The notes under the pieces: generated by a model
What the model saw: the letters and a program-made list of their open reading frames with translations, nothing else
What the model was told of the DNA's origin: nothing
Database searches by the model: none
Shown: positions 10,591-11,351 of the stretch, piece by piece
Position numbering within the stretch: position 1 is the stretch's first letter
How the letters are laid out: each line of letters opens with the position of its first letter
Position numbers and translations under genes: made by a program
Source: CAVDRM01 sp963611355
Lineage (GTDB): Bacteria; Bacillota; Clostridia; Christensenellales; Aristaeellaceae
Direction: 5' to 3'
DNA: 11,351 bases
Assembly: GCA_963611355.1 (NCBI GenBank)
Contig: CAVDRM010000041.1
Location: 1-11,351 of the forward strand

Positions 10591-11351
10591 AAAGGGATTG
10601 GCGTTTGTGCTGTCTGTCTGTCTGATGCTGATGAGCGCCGGCAGCGTTGCCGAGGGCGGCAAGGAAGAAGTGATTTACGGCACATTGAATTCGGCGGGCG
10701 CAGTCGAGGGCCTGTATGCCGTCAATATTTTTGCGGGCGGCGAGATTGAGGACTACGGAAATTATACGCAGGTGCGTCTCCTGAATACGGAGGATGCGAT
10801 TGCCTATGCGGACGGCAGGGTCACGCTGAAAAGCGATGCCGAGCGGGTATATTATCAGGGAAATCTAAAGACAAAGGAACTGCCGTGGCTGTTTGAGCTC
10901 TCCTACTTTCTGGACTGTCAGCCGATTCAGGCGCAGGAGCTGGCGGGACAGAGCGGCAGGGTGGAGATTTTCCTGAGCATCCGCAAAAATCCGGCTGCGC
11001 AGGGTGATTTTTTTCTGAGCCACGCCCTGCAAATCACCGTGACGTTGGACACCGCCAGGTGCCGCGGGATTATGGCAGAGGGAGCGACACAGGCAAATGT
11101 CGGTACAAGCCGGCAGCTGAGCTATATCGTTCTGCCCGGCACGGAAAAAACGTTTTCAATCGTGACAGAGGCAACGGATTTTGAAATGGATGCGATTTCA
11201 ATCAACGGCATTCGGCTTTCACTGGATATTGATGTGGATTCATCCGAACTGACCGAGCAGACCGACAAAATCATCAGCGCGGGAGAAAAATTGGATGACG
11301 GTGCGGCGCAGCTGTGCGACGGCGCGGAGGAGCTGAAGGACGGATTAAGCG
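10580..11351 (+). CDS. Secreted protein entering Leu/Gly heptad repeats (3' end outside window)
   Basis: An open frame of 257 codons runs off the window. The start ATG at 10580 lies inside the end of the MMPL gene (11-nt overlap), with GGGAGG at 10566-10571, 8 nt away. Residues 1-24 look like a Sec signal peptide: Lys4-Lys5, a hydrophobic core LAFVLSVCLMLM, and a likely cut after SVA (Ala24). No lipobox Cys is present. Residues about 30-225 are a beta-rich extracytoplasmic domain that I do not recognise. Residues 235-255 are three perfect X3-Leu-X2-Gly heptads (GEKLDDG, AAQLCDG, AEELKDG), the repeat type found in YhgE/Pip-like and MMPL-linked envelope proteins (TIGR03057-type). I expect more heptads and probably a C-terminal membrane anchor beyond the edge. 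Tight coupling to the exporter suggests a partner that spans or lines the cell wall; this is inference. Confidence 0.85.
   Translation, partial: MSFKKGLAFVLSVCLMLMSAGSVAEGGKEEVIYGTLNSAGAVEGLYAVNIFAGGEIEDYGNYTQVRLLNTEDAIAYADGRVTLKSDAERVYYQGNLKTKELPWLFELSYFLDCQPIQAQELAGQSGRVEIFLSIRKNPAAQGDFFLSHALQITVTLDTARCRGIMAEGATQANVGTSRQLSYIVLPGTEKTFSIVTEATDFEMDAISINGIRLSLDIDVDSSELTEQTDKIISAGEKLDDGAAQLCDGAEELKDGLS

Overview
The window looks like the chromosome of a moderately GC-rich Bacillota bacterium, most likely a gut-type member of the Clostridia. RpoC is short (1184 aa) and has no large trigger-loop insertion, RpoB ends in an acidic tail, ribosome binding sites are strong (AAGGAG/GGAGG), and the aldo/keto reductase and Nim-like families are common in anaerobes. 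This placement is inferred from protein character and not from a search.

Layout. (1) Positions 1-4710, + strand: the 3' part of rpoB and all of rpoC, core transcription genes. (2) 4711-4829: a convergent terminator zone with a perfect 21-bp hairpin that can work both ways, then a second hairpin with a T6 run. (3) 4830-7147, - strand, read right to left: a promoter with an excellent sigma-A match, an aldo/keto reductase with two C-terminal 4Fe-4S motifs, a Nim-like flavin-binding pyridoxamine-phosphate-oxidase-fold protein, and an ElaA-like GNAT acetyltransferase broken by three single-base frameshifts. (4) 7172-7423: a non-coding stretch packed with six hairpins, bounded by two near-identical 16-bp palindromes. 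(5) 7432-11351: a TetR-type regulator (- strand) diverging from a + strand operon of a small unrecognised protein, an MMPL/RND-type membrane exporter, and the start of a secreted protein that enters Leu/Gly heptad repeats at the window edge.

How the parts work together. The rpoBC segment is housekeeping. The - strand group looks like a small redox or detoxification cluster whose last gene is decaying or carries sequence errors. The divergent tetR/MMPL region has the usual form of a repressor-controlled export locus. Its three + strand genes are tightly spaced (a 3-nt gap, then an 11-nt overlap), so they are probably co-translated and may form one envelope assembly.

The least explained parts are the hairpin array and the small protein plus heptad-repeat partner of the exporter. 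I found no tRNA, rRNA, CRISPR array, transposase or prophage gene. Nothing here is strong proof of an undescribed system, but the exporter operon and the hairpin array are the best candidates.
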